A DNA stretch of 13,194 bases from a bacterium. GTDB taxonomy: Bacteria > Zhuqueibacterota > Zhuqueibacteria > Thermofontimicrobiales > Thermofontimicrobiaceae. Where the stretch lies: the NCBI GenBank assembly GCA_025453735.1, contig JALOPY010000017.1, forward strand, positions 1 through 13,194, written 5' to 3'. Of the stretch, positions 1 to 7,938 are shown piece by piece (within the stretch, counting starts at the first letter, position 1; each line of letters opens with the position of its first letter). A program made the translations under genes and the position numbers. The notes beneath the pieces are model-generated. The model saw nothing but the letters and a program-made list of their open reading frames with translations. It was not told the origin of the DNA and did no database searches.

Positions 1-54
1 AGCAATTTGGTTGAATCTGGTTGCATAACTTTTATCCTTTATTAAGTAACACCG

Positions 55-72
55 AATAGTATAAATACTATT
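55..72. repeat. 8-bp perfect inverted repeat, possible operator
   Basis: The arms AATAGTAT and ATACTATT are exact reverse complements separated by two bases (AA). The element lies about 15 bp upstream of the candidate -35 of the ABC operon. The compact 18-bp dyad has the size of a binding site for a dimeric regulator. No T-run follows, so it is not a terminator. It sits in AT-rich DNA, so chance cannot be excluded. The regulator is unknown and no regulator gene is next to it in the window. Confidence 0.4.
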
Positions 73-86
73 TGAAATATAAAAAG

Positions 87-115
87 TTCTTAATAAAAAA
101 GGATACTTCTATAAT
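87..115 (+). promoter_or_regulatory. Candidate sigma70-like promoter for the ABC operon
   Basis: A perfect TATAAT lies at 110-115, with TTCTTA (three of six matches to TTGACA) at 87-92 and a 17-bp spacer. Transcription would start near 122 and give a leader of about 115 nt before the ATPase start at 239. The -10 is strong and the -35 is weak. The region is AT-rich, so confidence is modest. The rest of 1-238 holds no convincing gene; a 33-codon reading frame at 125-226 is discussed in the findings. Confidence 0.35.
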
Positions 116-238
116 TTGAGATCAATGAGGCAGGCGTTTCGTTGGGAACTTTGTCAATCAACAATCGTTTCTCCATACTATTGTAAACTTATGAAAAACC
201 GGATTAAGAGTTGTTCAGGTGAATAGGAATAAAATTCA

Positions 239-961
239 ATGACTAAGTCATCAATTGCCAATAAAAATCAATTTGTGATCGACCTTCGAAGTTTAACGAA
301 GTCCTATCGAGAAGGTTTGATTGAAACGACGGTTCTAAATGAAGTGAATATTCAAATCTATCGTTCTGAACTGATCATCCTGTTGGGACGAAGCGGCTCA
401 GGGAAATCGACACTGTTGAATCTCATCAGCGGAATCGATCTGCCAACATCCGGCGACGTGATCATCGAAAATAAAAATCTGACAAAATTTTCAGAGCAAG
501 AGCGCACGTTATTTCGACGGAAAAATATCGGTTTCATCTTCCAGTTTTTTAATTTGATCTCAACGTTAACCGTCAAAGAAAACCTGATGCTGCCGCTCGA
601 GCTCAATGGCACTGAAGGTAAATTGGCGCACGATTTAGCCGCAACAATGTTGCAGGATGTTGGACTGCAAAAAAAAGCTGGAAGTTACCCGGATCGCCTT
701 TCCGGAGGGGAGCAACAACGAGTTGCCATTGCCCGGGCGCTGATTCACAGCCCTTCGATTATCCTGGCTGATGAACCAACCGGCAATCTGGATTACGAGA
801 CAGGGACACAAATCATTCAACTTCTGGACCGGCTGGTTCGACAAAATAATAAAACAATGATAATGGCGACTCACAGCCGTGAAATTATCGGAATGGCTGA
901 CCGGATTTTCTCCATAAAAGATGGAAAGCTAATTGAATGTCCACCCAATGAAGCCTGCTGA
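239..961 (+). CDS. ABC transporter ATP-binding protein, AttE/LolD/MacB type
   Basis: This is a 240-residue cytoplasmic ATPase that powers the permease encoded next to it. All ABC motifs are present in order: Walker A GRSGSGKST at 50-58, Q-loop Gln102 in FIFQFFNL, signature LSGGEQQRVAIARA at 154-167, Walker B ILADEP at 175-180, D-loop NLD at 183-185 and the H-switch His212. The length and the DEPTGNLD form are typical of the LolD/MacB/FtsE branch, whose partners are FtsX-type permeases rather than classical import or export permeases. The ATG at 239 follows AGGA at 225-228 with a 10-nt gap. It is the first gene of the set and the permease follows after 36 bp. Together with the fused permease and the AttH-like protein it matches the layout called AttEFGH. 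The ATPase call is firm; the AttE identity rests on context. Confidence 0.93.
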   Translation: MTKSSIANKNQFVIDLRSLTKSYREGLIETTVLNEVNIQIYRSELIILLGRSGSGKSTLLNLISGIDLPTSGDVIIENKNLTKFSEQERTLFRRKNIGFIFQFFNLISTLTVKENLMLPLELNGTEGKLAHDLAATMLQDVGLQKKAGSYPDRLSGGEQQRVAIARALIHSPSIILADEPTGNLDYETGTQIIQLLDRLVRQNNKTMIMATHSREIIGMADRIFSIKDGKLIECPPNEAC

Positions 962-997
962 GTTTAATTATCGCTTTAGATTTTTATACAAAATTTT

Positions 998-3565
998 ATG
1001 AATATTTTAAATAATACTCTTTTAAAACGTTCAAGCTTTCGATATTTTATTCGTCACAAATGGCAGATTGGTTTATCCATTATCGGAATCGTAATGGGCG
1101 TTGCAGTGGTCGTCTCGGTCGACCTGGCAAACCAGGGCGCCCGCAGCGCGTTTGAGCTGTCCCTGGAAGGCATTGCCGGAAAAGCAACCCATCACATTGT
1201 CGGGGGACCTGCCGGGATTCCGGATTCAGTTTATCGTTCGCTGCGAATCGATTCCGGTTTCAGGCAGTCAGCTCCGGTGATCGAAAAATATATTTCAACA
1301 AATATAAATACGCCACAAACGATGTTACTGCTTGGTATCGATCCGTTTGCGGAACGACTATTTCGCCCCTACCTGGCAAATATTTTCAATCGCACGGCTG
1401 GAAATCTCGCTGATTTTTTTACCCAGCCAGGTTCTGCCTTAATCTCAAAACCAATGATGGACAGATTGGATGGATCTATCAAAGACTCGCTTCTCATTAG
1501 AAATGGCCGAATTTTACGGCAAGTTAGGATAATCGGAACAATCGAACCTCAGGACGAGCGAAGCCGGCGTGCCATGGAAAATTTGATTATTACCGATATT
1601 TCCACTGCTCAGGAATTGCTGGACATGAACGGTCATTTGAGCCGAATCGATCTCATCATAGATAATAATCCTGCCGGAGCAGAAAATCTCGAAAAAATTA
1701 AATCAATGCTTCCTTCTGGGATTCGAATTGCGCGTTCGGAAATGCGCTCGCGCACCGCGGCGCAAATGGTCAGCGCCTTCAATTTAAATTTAACTGCGCT
1801 CAGCCTGCTTGCATTGATTGTAGGCATGTTTCTGATTTACAACACAATGACGTTTTCTGTGGTTCAACGCCGTTCCTATATCGGATTAATCCGATCGATT
1901 GGGGTCACCCGGCATGAAATTTTCAGATTGATTTTGAATGAAGCTTTAATGTTGGGAGTCATCGGAACTATGCTCGGAATCATCACAGGAATCGTACTGG
2001 GAAAAGGCATGATTCGGCTGGTCACACAATCGATTAACGATCTCTATTTCGTGCTTTCGGTAAATTCACTCGAGATTTCTGTCGTTAGCCTGGTTAAAGG
2101 GTTTGCCATCGGGATCGGCGCCACGCTGATTGCCGCGTTCAAACCCGCACGAGAAGCAACTGATTCTCCGCCCCGCGTCGTGCTCAGCCGCTCCATCCAG
2201 GAGACGGATTTAAAGGAAAAGATACCGCAGCTTTCATTATATGGGATCATCTTGACTATCATCGGTATTGTGGTTCTCTGGCTGCCGGGATATAAAATTA
2301 TGGTAAGCTATGCCGGCATTGTCCCGCTGGTTTTGGGGCTGGCGTTGTTAACGCCGCTCGTCATCTTCAGCCTCGTCCGAATGATTAATCCTGTTGCCGG
2401 AAAGCTTTTCGGAATACTGGGAAGAATGTCCACACGGGGAGTGGTCACTCAGATCAGTCGGACTGCTGTCGCAATCGCCGCGCTGAGCATTGCCGTTGCA
2501 ACAACGATTGGCGTGGGCACGATGATTGGCAGTTTTCGAAATACGGTCGTAAATTGGCTGGAAAATATTCTTTCGGCTGATATTTACATTGCCGCTCCCC
2601 GGCTGATTGCGACGCAGGCGTATGGTGATCTTGATCCATCTTTTGCCGACCGGATTGCACAATTGCCCCAGGTGCAGTATGTGAATTACTATCGAGAAAA
2701 TCAGATTGAAACAGAAGCGGGCAAGGTCATTTTGTTCACAGCAAAGATCGGGGAACATCGTTACCATAATTTTTCGTTCAAATCAGGCAATCCCAAACAA
2801 ATCTGGCAAGCTTATCAAACGGCTGAAGCAGCCATTGTTTCGGAACCGTATGCCTATCGGAACAAAATAAAAATCGGGGATTCTATCGCGCTTCCGACAG
2901 ATAAAGGCAAACGAAAATTCAATATCGCAGGGATCTATTACGATTACGGCACCGACGTCGGGCTGGTGTCGATTGCCCATCACACGTATCGAAAATACTG
3001 GAATGATGACAAGCTTTCCGGAATTCTTGTTTATGCCTATCAAGGCACGGACATCGACCGACTTATGGGATCCATCCGCCAGATGACCAGCCCCGATGAA
3101 GAGGTCATCATTCAATCGAATAAATCTTTATTAAATGTCTCAATCGATGTGTTCGACCGCACCTTTTTGATCACCAAAGTATTGCAGACACTGGCGATTT
3201 TTGTGGCATTCGTCGGTGTGCTGAGCGCGTTGATGGCAATTCAATTGGAACGCAATCGTGAATTCGGCGTTCTGCGAGCCACTGGCTTGACGCCCGGGCA
3301 GCTCTGGAAATTGGTGATTCTGCAAACCGGAATTATGGGACTTATTTCAGGCGTGTTTGCTTTGCCCATTGGCAATATTTTGGCGTTAGTTTTGATCAGG
3401 GTGATCAATGAGCGCTCTTTTGGATGGACAATTCATTTTGAATTTATGCCACATCTGTTTTTGCAGGCGATTGCCCTGGCGATTTTTGCAGCTATTCTGG
3501 CAGGTATCTATCCTGCCTATAAAATGGCTCGAACATCTCCGGCGCTGGCGCTGCGTGAGGAATAA
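998..3565 (+). CDS. FtsX-family ABC permease, apparent AttF-AttG single chain
   Basis: This 855-residue inner-membrane protein has about ten predicted membrane segments: near 22-42, 264-286, 314-336, 364-386, 413-431, 436-460, 488-510, 727-748, 775-803 and 822-842. Two FtsX-type core domains (about 265-385 and 728-848) each follow a large soluble periplasmic domain (about 43-260 and 511-725). Both cores carry the expected cytoplasmic coupling stretch (RRSYIGLIRSIGVTRHEIFR at 291-310, ERNREFGVLRATGLTPGQLW at 751-770). The N-terminal run DLANQGARSAFELS and the following ATHHIVGGPAG are typical of the AttF/AttG class. The internal duplication makes one chain equal to a full permease pair. It probably forms a mechanotransmission complex with the upstream ATPase. 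No clear SD precedes the ATG at 998, which suits an internal operon gene. The substrate is unknown; a lipid or lipid-linked molecule is a family-based guess. Confidence 0.9.
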   Translation: MNILNNTLLKRSSFRYFIRHKWQIGLSIIGIVMGVAVVVSVDLANQGARSAFELSLEGIAGKATHHIVGGPAGIPDSVYRSLRIDSGFRQSAPVIEKYISTNINTPQTMLLLGIDPFAERLFRPYLANIFNRTAGNLADFFTQPGSALISKPMMDRLDGSIKDSLLIRNGRILRQVRIIGTIEPQDERSRRAMENLIITDISTAQELLDMNGHLSRIDLIIDNNPAGAENLEKIKSMLPSGIRIARSEMRSRTAAQMVSAFNLNLTALSLLALIVGMFLIYNTMTFSVVQRRSYIGLIRSIGVTRHEIFRLILNEALMLGVIGTMLGIITGIVLGKGMIRLVTQSINDLYFVLSVNSLEISVVSLVKGFAIGIGATLIAAFKPAREATDSPPRVVLSRSIQETDLKEKIPQLSLYGIILTIIGIVVLWLPGYKIMVSYAGIVPLVLGLALLTPLVIFSLVRMINPVAGKLFGILGRMSTRGVVTQISRTAVAIAALSIAVATTIGVGTMIGSFRNTVVNWLENILSADIYIAAPRLIATQAYGDLDPSFADRIAQLPQVQYVNYYRENQIETEAGKVILFTAKIGEHRYHNFSFKSGNPKQIWQAYQTAEAAIVSEPYAYRNKIKIGDSIALPTDKGKRKFNIAGIYYDYGTDVGLVSIAHHTYRKYWNDDKLSGILVYAYQGTDIDRLMGSIRQMTSPDEEVIIQSNKSLLNVSIDVFDRTFLITKVLQTLAIFVAFVGVLSALMAIQLERNREFGVLRATGLTPGQLWKLVILQTGIMGLISGVFALPIGNILALVLIRVINERSFGWTIHFEFMPHLFLQAIALAIFAAILAGIYPAYKMARTSPALALREE

Positions 3566-3595
3566 CTTAATTTTGAAAACAACTTCATCACTAAA

Positions 3596-4762
3596 ATGAA
3601 AATTCGAATATTAATTATTTTTATACTGTTCCTTTTGCTATCAGGATCGCTGTATCTTCTTGTCAAGAAAAACGACACGCGGGAGATTAAAAGCACGATT
3701 ACCATAGCTGACGCGATGGCAAACCGCAGTTCAGAAGGATTCGAACGTGCAATTGAAAAGCGGGAATTCCGCTTTCCGCACGATCATGGTCCTCATCCTG
3801 AATTTCAAACCGAATGGTGGTATTTCACAGGCAATCTTGAAACAGATGAAGCAAGGCACTTTGGATTTCAATTCACGCTGTTCCGCAATGCAATTTCGGC
3901 TGATTCTATTCGACGGACCTCAATTTGGGCAACAAGCCAAATTTACATGGGACATTTTGCCCTGACCGATGTGGCGAATAAAAAATTCTATGCGTTCGAA
4001 CGTTTCAGCCGCGGAGCTGCGGAACTGGCTGGCGCGCAATCATTATCAGTTCGTATCTGGCTGGAAGATTGGAGTATCCAAGCGATTTCTTCCACTTCTG
4101 ATGAAGCATTTCCTGCAATTCGAATTCGGGCGAAAGAGAACGACATTTCTATCGATTTGAATGTCGCAACCGCCAAACCCGTGGTATTGCATGGCGACAA
4201 TGGCTTAAGCCGCAAGGGACCGGAAGTTGGGAATGCATCTTACTACTATTCGCTCACCCGATTAGCAGCAGAGGGAGAAATCCAGATCAACAATGATCGT
4301 TTCAAGGTCAACGGACATGCCTGGCTGGATCGGGAGTGGAGCACCAGTGCACTCGGCAACGAACAAGTCGGCTGGGATTGGTTTTCCCTGCAATTGGAAG
4401 ACGGTAGGGAAATTATGTATTACCAAATTCGGAAGAAAAATGGCGAGCCAGATATTTTCAGCAGTGGCACTGTTGTCCGTCAGGATGGCTCAAGTCATCA
4501 TCTCAAATTGAGCGATGTGTCACTCCAGGTACTAAATTATTGGAAAAGCCCATCAGGAGCGACATATCCTGCTGAATGGCAGCTCCAAATTCCACAAGAA
4601 AAACTTATACTAAAAATCACTCCGTTCATTCCCAATCAGGAGCTCGATCTTTCAATTCGATATTGGGAAGGAGCAGTGAAGGTGAGCGGCATTTCCGATG
4701 ATAAACATGTATCAGGCTCCGCCTATGTGGAACTGACTGGCTATGCTGATTCTAAAAAATAA
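3596..4762 (+). CDS. AttH/CrtC-like lipocalin-fold protein, membrane anchored
   Basis: The 388-residue protein starts with a short basic end and a hydrophobic segment at about 4-23. There is no lipobox cysteine, so a signal anchor or uncleaved signal is likely, with the body in the periplasm. The body matches the AttH/carotenoid 1,2-hydratase-like family (double lipocalin-like fold): FPHDHGPHPEFQTEWWYFTG at 60-79, the region around GFQFTLFRNA at 90-99, and NGHAWLDREWST at 239-250. These Trp/Asp/Glu-rich motifs are the family hallmarks. It starts 30 bp after the permease stop and is very likely co-transcribed with it. AttH proteins regularly accompany this ABC type, so it may bind or receive the hydrophobic substrate. 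Some annotations call such proteins secreted hydrolases or CrtC. I see no carotenoid genes nearby, so a hydratase role is not supported here. No strong SD is visible. Confidence 0.85.
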   Translation: MKIRILIIFILFLLLSGSLYLLVKKNDTREIKSTITIADAMANRSSEGFERAIEKREFRFPHDHGPHPEFQTEWWYFTGNLETDEARHFGFQFTLFRNAISADSIRRTSIWATSQIYMGHFALTDVANKKFYAFERFSRGAAELAGAQSLSVRIWLEDWSIQAISSTSDEAFPAIRIRAKENDISIDLNVATAKPVVLHGDNGLSRKGPEVGNASYYYSLTRLAAEGEIQINNDRFKVNGHAWLDREWSTSALGNEQVGWDWFSLQLEDGREIMYYQIRKKNGEPDIFSSGTVVRQDGSSHHLKLSDVSLQVLNYWKSPSGATYPAEWQLQIPQEKLILKITPFIPNQELDLSIRYWEGAVKVSGISDDKHVSGSAYVELTGYADSKK

Positions 4763-4778
4763 AATACCAGTAAAATCC

Positions 4779-4798
4779 TTGACATACATTTTTGACAT
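4779..4798 (+). repeat. Tandem TTGACAT direct repeat before the GH127-like gene
   Basis: TTGACAT occurs at 4779-4785 and again at 4792-4798, a 13-bp period, in the 43-bp gap after the AttH-like gene. The second copy is followed after 16 bp by TAATAT (4814-4819), which resembles a sigma70 promoter. That promoter would place the transcript start after both usable ATG codons of the next gene, so it cannot simply serve that gene as annotated. The repeat may be chance or a regulator site. Confidence 0.3.
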
Positions 4799-4805
4799 TT
4801 AAACG

Positions 4806-6473
4806 ATGAGAATTAATATGAACGATCCAATCAAACCCATCGACTTCGCCGCGATTCAAATCGAAGGCGATCTTGCCTTACGCGCGAATCAAAATTTCAA
4901 TCGATTGGAAGAGCACAAATATCAGCCGGATTATATTTTTGCGCCAAAGAATACGCCCTGGCCTGGTGACACAGAGGGGAGAACGATTCTTGCATTGGCG
5001 TCGTTAGCCCAGGCAATTCATCGGAATCCAAAATATCTGTCAGAGATAATCGCTCGAATTCCAGCGCACATCAATGAATTGGGCTACTTCGGCGAATTAT
5101 TGCCTGATGGAATTATCAATGAGCACCAGCTTGCTGGAAATAGCTGGGTCTTGAGGGGACTGTTGGAATTTTTCAACTGGACCAAAGACAACCAAGCCTA
5201 TCAAATGGCTCACACAATGGTAGAAAATTATGTCATTTCCACACGGGGAAAATTTAGAAATTATCCAACAGACCCTGAATTGAGGGAAGGCGGCGCCGAA
5301 GCCGGAAGCATCATCAGCGGCGTTTTCAATAATTGGCAGCTCTCGACTGACGTCTGTGCGTATTTCATTTTTCTCGATGGCGCCACTCATGCCTATCAGC
5401 TTTTTCCTTCGGTAGAATTGAAACAGGTTATTGAGGAAGTCATTGAAACGATAGTTGGAATTGATTTTTTAAAAATTAAAGCTCAAACCCATTCCACCCT
5501 ATCGGGAGTTCGAGGCATTATTCGGTATTACGAAATTTCACAACAAAAATCATTGTTGACCCTGGCAGAGCGAATTTATCGTTTATATCGTGAAGAAGCG
5601 ATCACCGAGAATTACGCAAACTATAATTGGTTTCAACGACCCGAATGGACCGAGCCATGCGCCATGATCGATTCTTTTATCGTTGCCGTATGGCTCTGGA
5701 AGTTCACTCATAATCCTCGTTATTTAGAAGACGCGCATCATATTTACTTCAATGCGATCGCTCATAGCCAGCGCTCCAATGGCGGATTTGGTTGTGACAC
5801 CTGCGCGGGCGCTGCAGATCCTTTTTTAAATTTTTCAAATTATGAAGCGCATTGGTGCTGCACCATGCGCGGCGGAGAATTTTTTGCACGGATGATTGAA
5901 TCAATTTATTTTATCGCTGAGGAAAAGATTGTGTTGCCATTTTACTTTGATAATACAGCAAAATTCCAATTCGGAGATCAGGCTTTCGTTCTCCGGCAGA
6001 AAACAGGTTATCCAATTGAAGGCAAGGTAGAAATCGAGGTCATGCAAAGCTCAGGCTCAAGACCGATGACGCTGCAATTTTTCAATCCATCGTGGATCAA
6101 GAATCCGCACATACTTTTTAATGATAGCACTATTCCCTTTATTGAAAAAAATAATTTTATCGAGCTGCAACTGGATTTGAAGGAAGGAGACAGGATCGAT
6201 CTTAGTTTCGATCTCGTTTTCCAGATCCAAAATACCATAAATCACAATAGCATAAAAGATTATTTCTCTTTCAGGCACGGACCATTAATTCTTGGTTCGG
6301 ACCAGAAAAATGAAATCGAAATTGTCAGCAAAGCTAAGATCCACTCTTTAGAGCGAGCTCATTATCGCTCAAATAACAACGACATTATTCTTGCGCCGAT
6401 TCTTGATGTCAGAGACATTGCCGAGAAGGATATTCATGCGTATCGAAAACAGATTCTATTTAAAAGCCGTTGA
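4806..6473 (+). CDS. GH127-like glycoside hydrolase (beta-L-arabinofuranosidase type)
   Basis: The 555-residue protein lacks a signal peptide and should be cytoplasmic. The first 370 residues look like a helical (alpha/alpha)-barrel and the last 170 like a beta-sandwich, as in the DUF1680/GH127 family. In the founding enzyme HypBA1, a Zn ion is held by a Glu-x-Cys pair and a Cys-Cys pair, one Cys being the nucleophile. Equivalent residues are visible here: Glu283-x-Cys285 (WTEPCAMID) and Cys351-Cys352 (HWCCTMRGGEFFARM). Glu268, 15 residues before Glu283, is a fair candidate for the acid/base. The barrel motif HQLAGNSWVLRGLLEFFNWT (107-126) also fits. Two extra cysteines (Cys330, Cys333) precede the Cys-Cys pair. 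The start is uncertain: ATG at 4806 or at 4818, neither with an SD. The substrate is inferred only from the family; sequence divergence makes another furanoside or a non-arabinose sugar possible. It may be the last gene of the ABC operon. Confidence 0.72.
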   Translation: MRINMNDPIKPIDFAAIQIEGDLALRANQNFNRLEEHKYQPDYIFAPKNTPWPGDTEGRTILALASLAQAIHRNPKYLSEIIARIPAHINELGYFGELLPDGIINEHQLAGNSWVLRGLLEFFNWTKDNQAYQMAHTMVENYVISTRGKFRNYPTDPELREGGAEAGSIISGVFNNWQLSTDVCAYFIFLDGATHAYQLFPSVELKQVIEEVIETIVGIDFLKIKAQTHSTLSGVRGIIRYYEISQQKSLLTLAERIYRLYREEAITENYANYNWFQRPEWTEPCAMIDSFIVAVWLWKFTHNPRYLEDAHHIYFNAIAHSQRSNGGFGCDTCAGAADPFLNFSNYEAHWCCTMRGGEFFARMIESIYFIAEEKIVLPFYFDNTAKFQFGDQAFVLRQKTGYPIEGKVEIEVMQSSGSRPMTLQFFNPSWIKNPHILFNDSTIPFIEKNNFIELQLDLKEGDRIDLSFDLVFQIQNTINHNSIKDYFSFRHGPLILGSDQKNEIEIVSKAKIHSLERAHYRSNNNDIILAPILDVRDIAEKDIHAYRKQILFKSR

Positions 6474-6478
6474 TTTGT

Positions 6479-7912
6479 TTAGCGATTGGGATCGATCCAT
6501 CGTTCCCAATCGGGATCATTCAATTCGCCGCGCGCGGTGGAATTGACCAGTTCAAAATCACCAAAGCCCTGTTTATCCACGAAGTAGAAATTCACGCCGC
6601 CCTGGACTGAATAATATTTCCAGATGTGATGCGCTTTGGCTTCCATGCTCATCGGGATCCGCTCGATTTCATCCGGAACGCCATAGATCAACAATACTCT
6701 GCCACGGTCACTCTTATACCCTTTTTTAAATCCAGTGAACTCTTTATTTGCAGTGTTCATTAATTTCAAATAATTGTCACGGAATTCGTTTTGTGGGGTC
6801 TCAGGCGAAGTATCCCGTTTTTTCCAGAATTCCAGAAGGAAAGCTTGCTTGCCTTGCGTGTCAAGTGTTTTATAAATCTTTTTCTCATCGCTGGTTGAGA
6901 TGTACTGGGTCGCATCGAATTCTTCATCTATCGAAGCTGCATCCATATTCGAATAAATTCGTTCCAGCGAAGCTTTCAATTTGTCAGCAGCCAATTTTTG
7001 AGATGCGCTATCTGACATGGCTAAATCGCCTTCCCTGAATATAAAAAATTTCTTCTGTCGCGAAACTGATTCTCCGTTGGTTAAATCTTTAACATCGATT
7101 TCCAAAAAGTATGTCCCGGATCGAAAAGAAATGATATTCATGCCACTGACCTCAACTGCGGATTCGCCAGGCTTGTTTCGAATTTTGACCGGGAATTCTC
7201 GAACTGCCTGCAAATCGCCATCTAAAATTCGGTACTGGACAGAGTAGCTGCCCGTGTCAGGATCAGCTTCCTGGGTGAGATTGTAGATTTCAGTGTAAAA
7301 CATCAGCATGGGCAAACCCGTGCCATAAAATTGATCAGGATTCGGAATGATGTTGTAACCATTTTTGAAAAAACGGGTTTTTTCCTGACTGGGTTTAATT
7401 TGCGTCGCCAATTCGATGTCACTGAGTGCGATTTTATTTTCCGCAAAGGGAGTAATCGAAACCAGGCGTTCTCGCTGTTTTTCAATTTGCGCGGTATGAT
7501 CTCGAAGAGTTAATTTCAGCAGATAATCTCCTGGCTTCACAGCAAAATATCCCATTCCAAATAATTTCTGCCCTGGTGTAATCTGTGATAGGCTATCGAC
7601 AAAATCTAAATTCTGCCATTGGTCTGAAGCAAGCAGGGTATCGTTCGCAAAAATTTCTGCGGTGAGGCTGAATTCAGCTCGCCAGCGATTTTCATCGGGA
7701 ACGAATTTCAAGTAATTCCGAAATAACGAGTAATAAATTTCCACTAATACAAAATCATCCTGAGCGCGAAACAGACCGACATCAAATCCAAAATTGAATT
7801 GCTCTGGAGCCATCGTTGTCTCTTCAGCCGTTTGTGCGTGGATTGCAAAATAATGACCGGAAATGGTTACCATGAGAATCAGGCAAATTAAAAATATTTT
7901 GTATCGGACCAT
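6479..7912 (-). CDS. Secreted GWxTD-domain protein with variant motif
   Basis: The 477-residue protein begins with a signal peptide: a basic start, a hydrophobic core about 6-20 and a likely cleavage after Ala-Ile-His-Ala (about residue 26), leaving Gln first. The mature part has beta-rich segments (about 40-150 and 180-295), a charged helical stretch (about 305-390) ending in FLLEFWKKRDTSPETPQNEF, and then the C-terminal region GYKSDRGRVLLIYGVPDEIE at 398-417. This last run aligns with the GWxTD motif (usually GWxTDRG...YGxPDEIE), but Trp is Tyr and Thr is Ser. GWxTD proteins are exported and common in FCB and Acidobacteria-like phyla; their biochemical function is not established. The start chosen is the ATG at 7912, with AAGGAG 8 nt upstream; a GTG at 7915 would add one residue but has only a 5-nt gap. 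It lies downstream of smc and is probably co-transcribed with it. Confidence 0.8.
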   Translation of the reverse strand: MVRYKIFLICLILMVTISGHYFAIHAQTAEETTMAPEQFNFGFDVGLFRAQDDFVLVEIYYSLFRNYLKFVPDENRWRAEFSLTAEIFANDTLLASDQWQNLDFVDSLSQITPGQKLFGMGYFAVKPGDYLLKLTLRDHTAQIEKQRERLVSITPFAENKIALSDIELATQIKPSQEKTRFFKNGYNIIPNPDQFYGTGLPMLMFYTEIYNLTQEADPDTGSYSVQYRILDGDLQAVREFPVKIRNKPGESAVEVSGMNIISFRSGTYFLEIDVKDLTNGESVSRQKKFFIFREGDLAMSDSASQKLAADKLKASLERIYSNMDAASIDEEFDATQYISTSDEKKIYKTLDTQGKQAFLLEFWKKRDTSPETPQNEFRDNYLKLMNTANKEFTGFKKGYKSDRGRVLLIYGVPDEIERIPMSMEAKAHHIWKYYSVQGGVNFYFVDKQGFGDFELVNSTARGELNDPDWERWIDPNR

Positions 7913-7920
7913 CACATTTT

Positions 7921-7926
7921 CTCCTT
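7921..7926 (-). promoter_or_regulatory. Strong ribosome binding site deciding the GWxTD gene start
   Basis: On the minus strand the sequence reads AAGGAG, followed by eight bases and then ATG at 7912. The alternative GTG at 7915 is only five bases away. An ATG at 7917 is out of frame. The spacing favours 7912. This SD is much better than those of the plus-strand operon. Confidence 0.7.
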
Positions 7927-7938
7927 AAAAAAACGCGA

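Noticed and set aside
2348..2767. Minus-strand open frame of 139 codons opposite the permease
   Set aside because: Its composition (many His, Asn, Cys, Arg) is typical of an antisense shadow, and the plus-strand permease is continuous and well matched here.
4798..4826. TTGACA-16-TAATAT as the promoter of the GH127-like gene
   Set aside because: Transcription would start downstream of both usable ATG codons. It is kept only as an odd observation, not as a promoter feature.
7913..7917. Alternative starts GTG at 7915 and ATG at 7917 for the GWxTD gene
   Set aside because: The ATG is out of frame and meets a stop at once. The GTG is only 5 nt from the SD, against 8 nt for the ATG at 7912.
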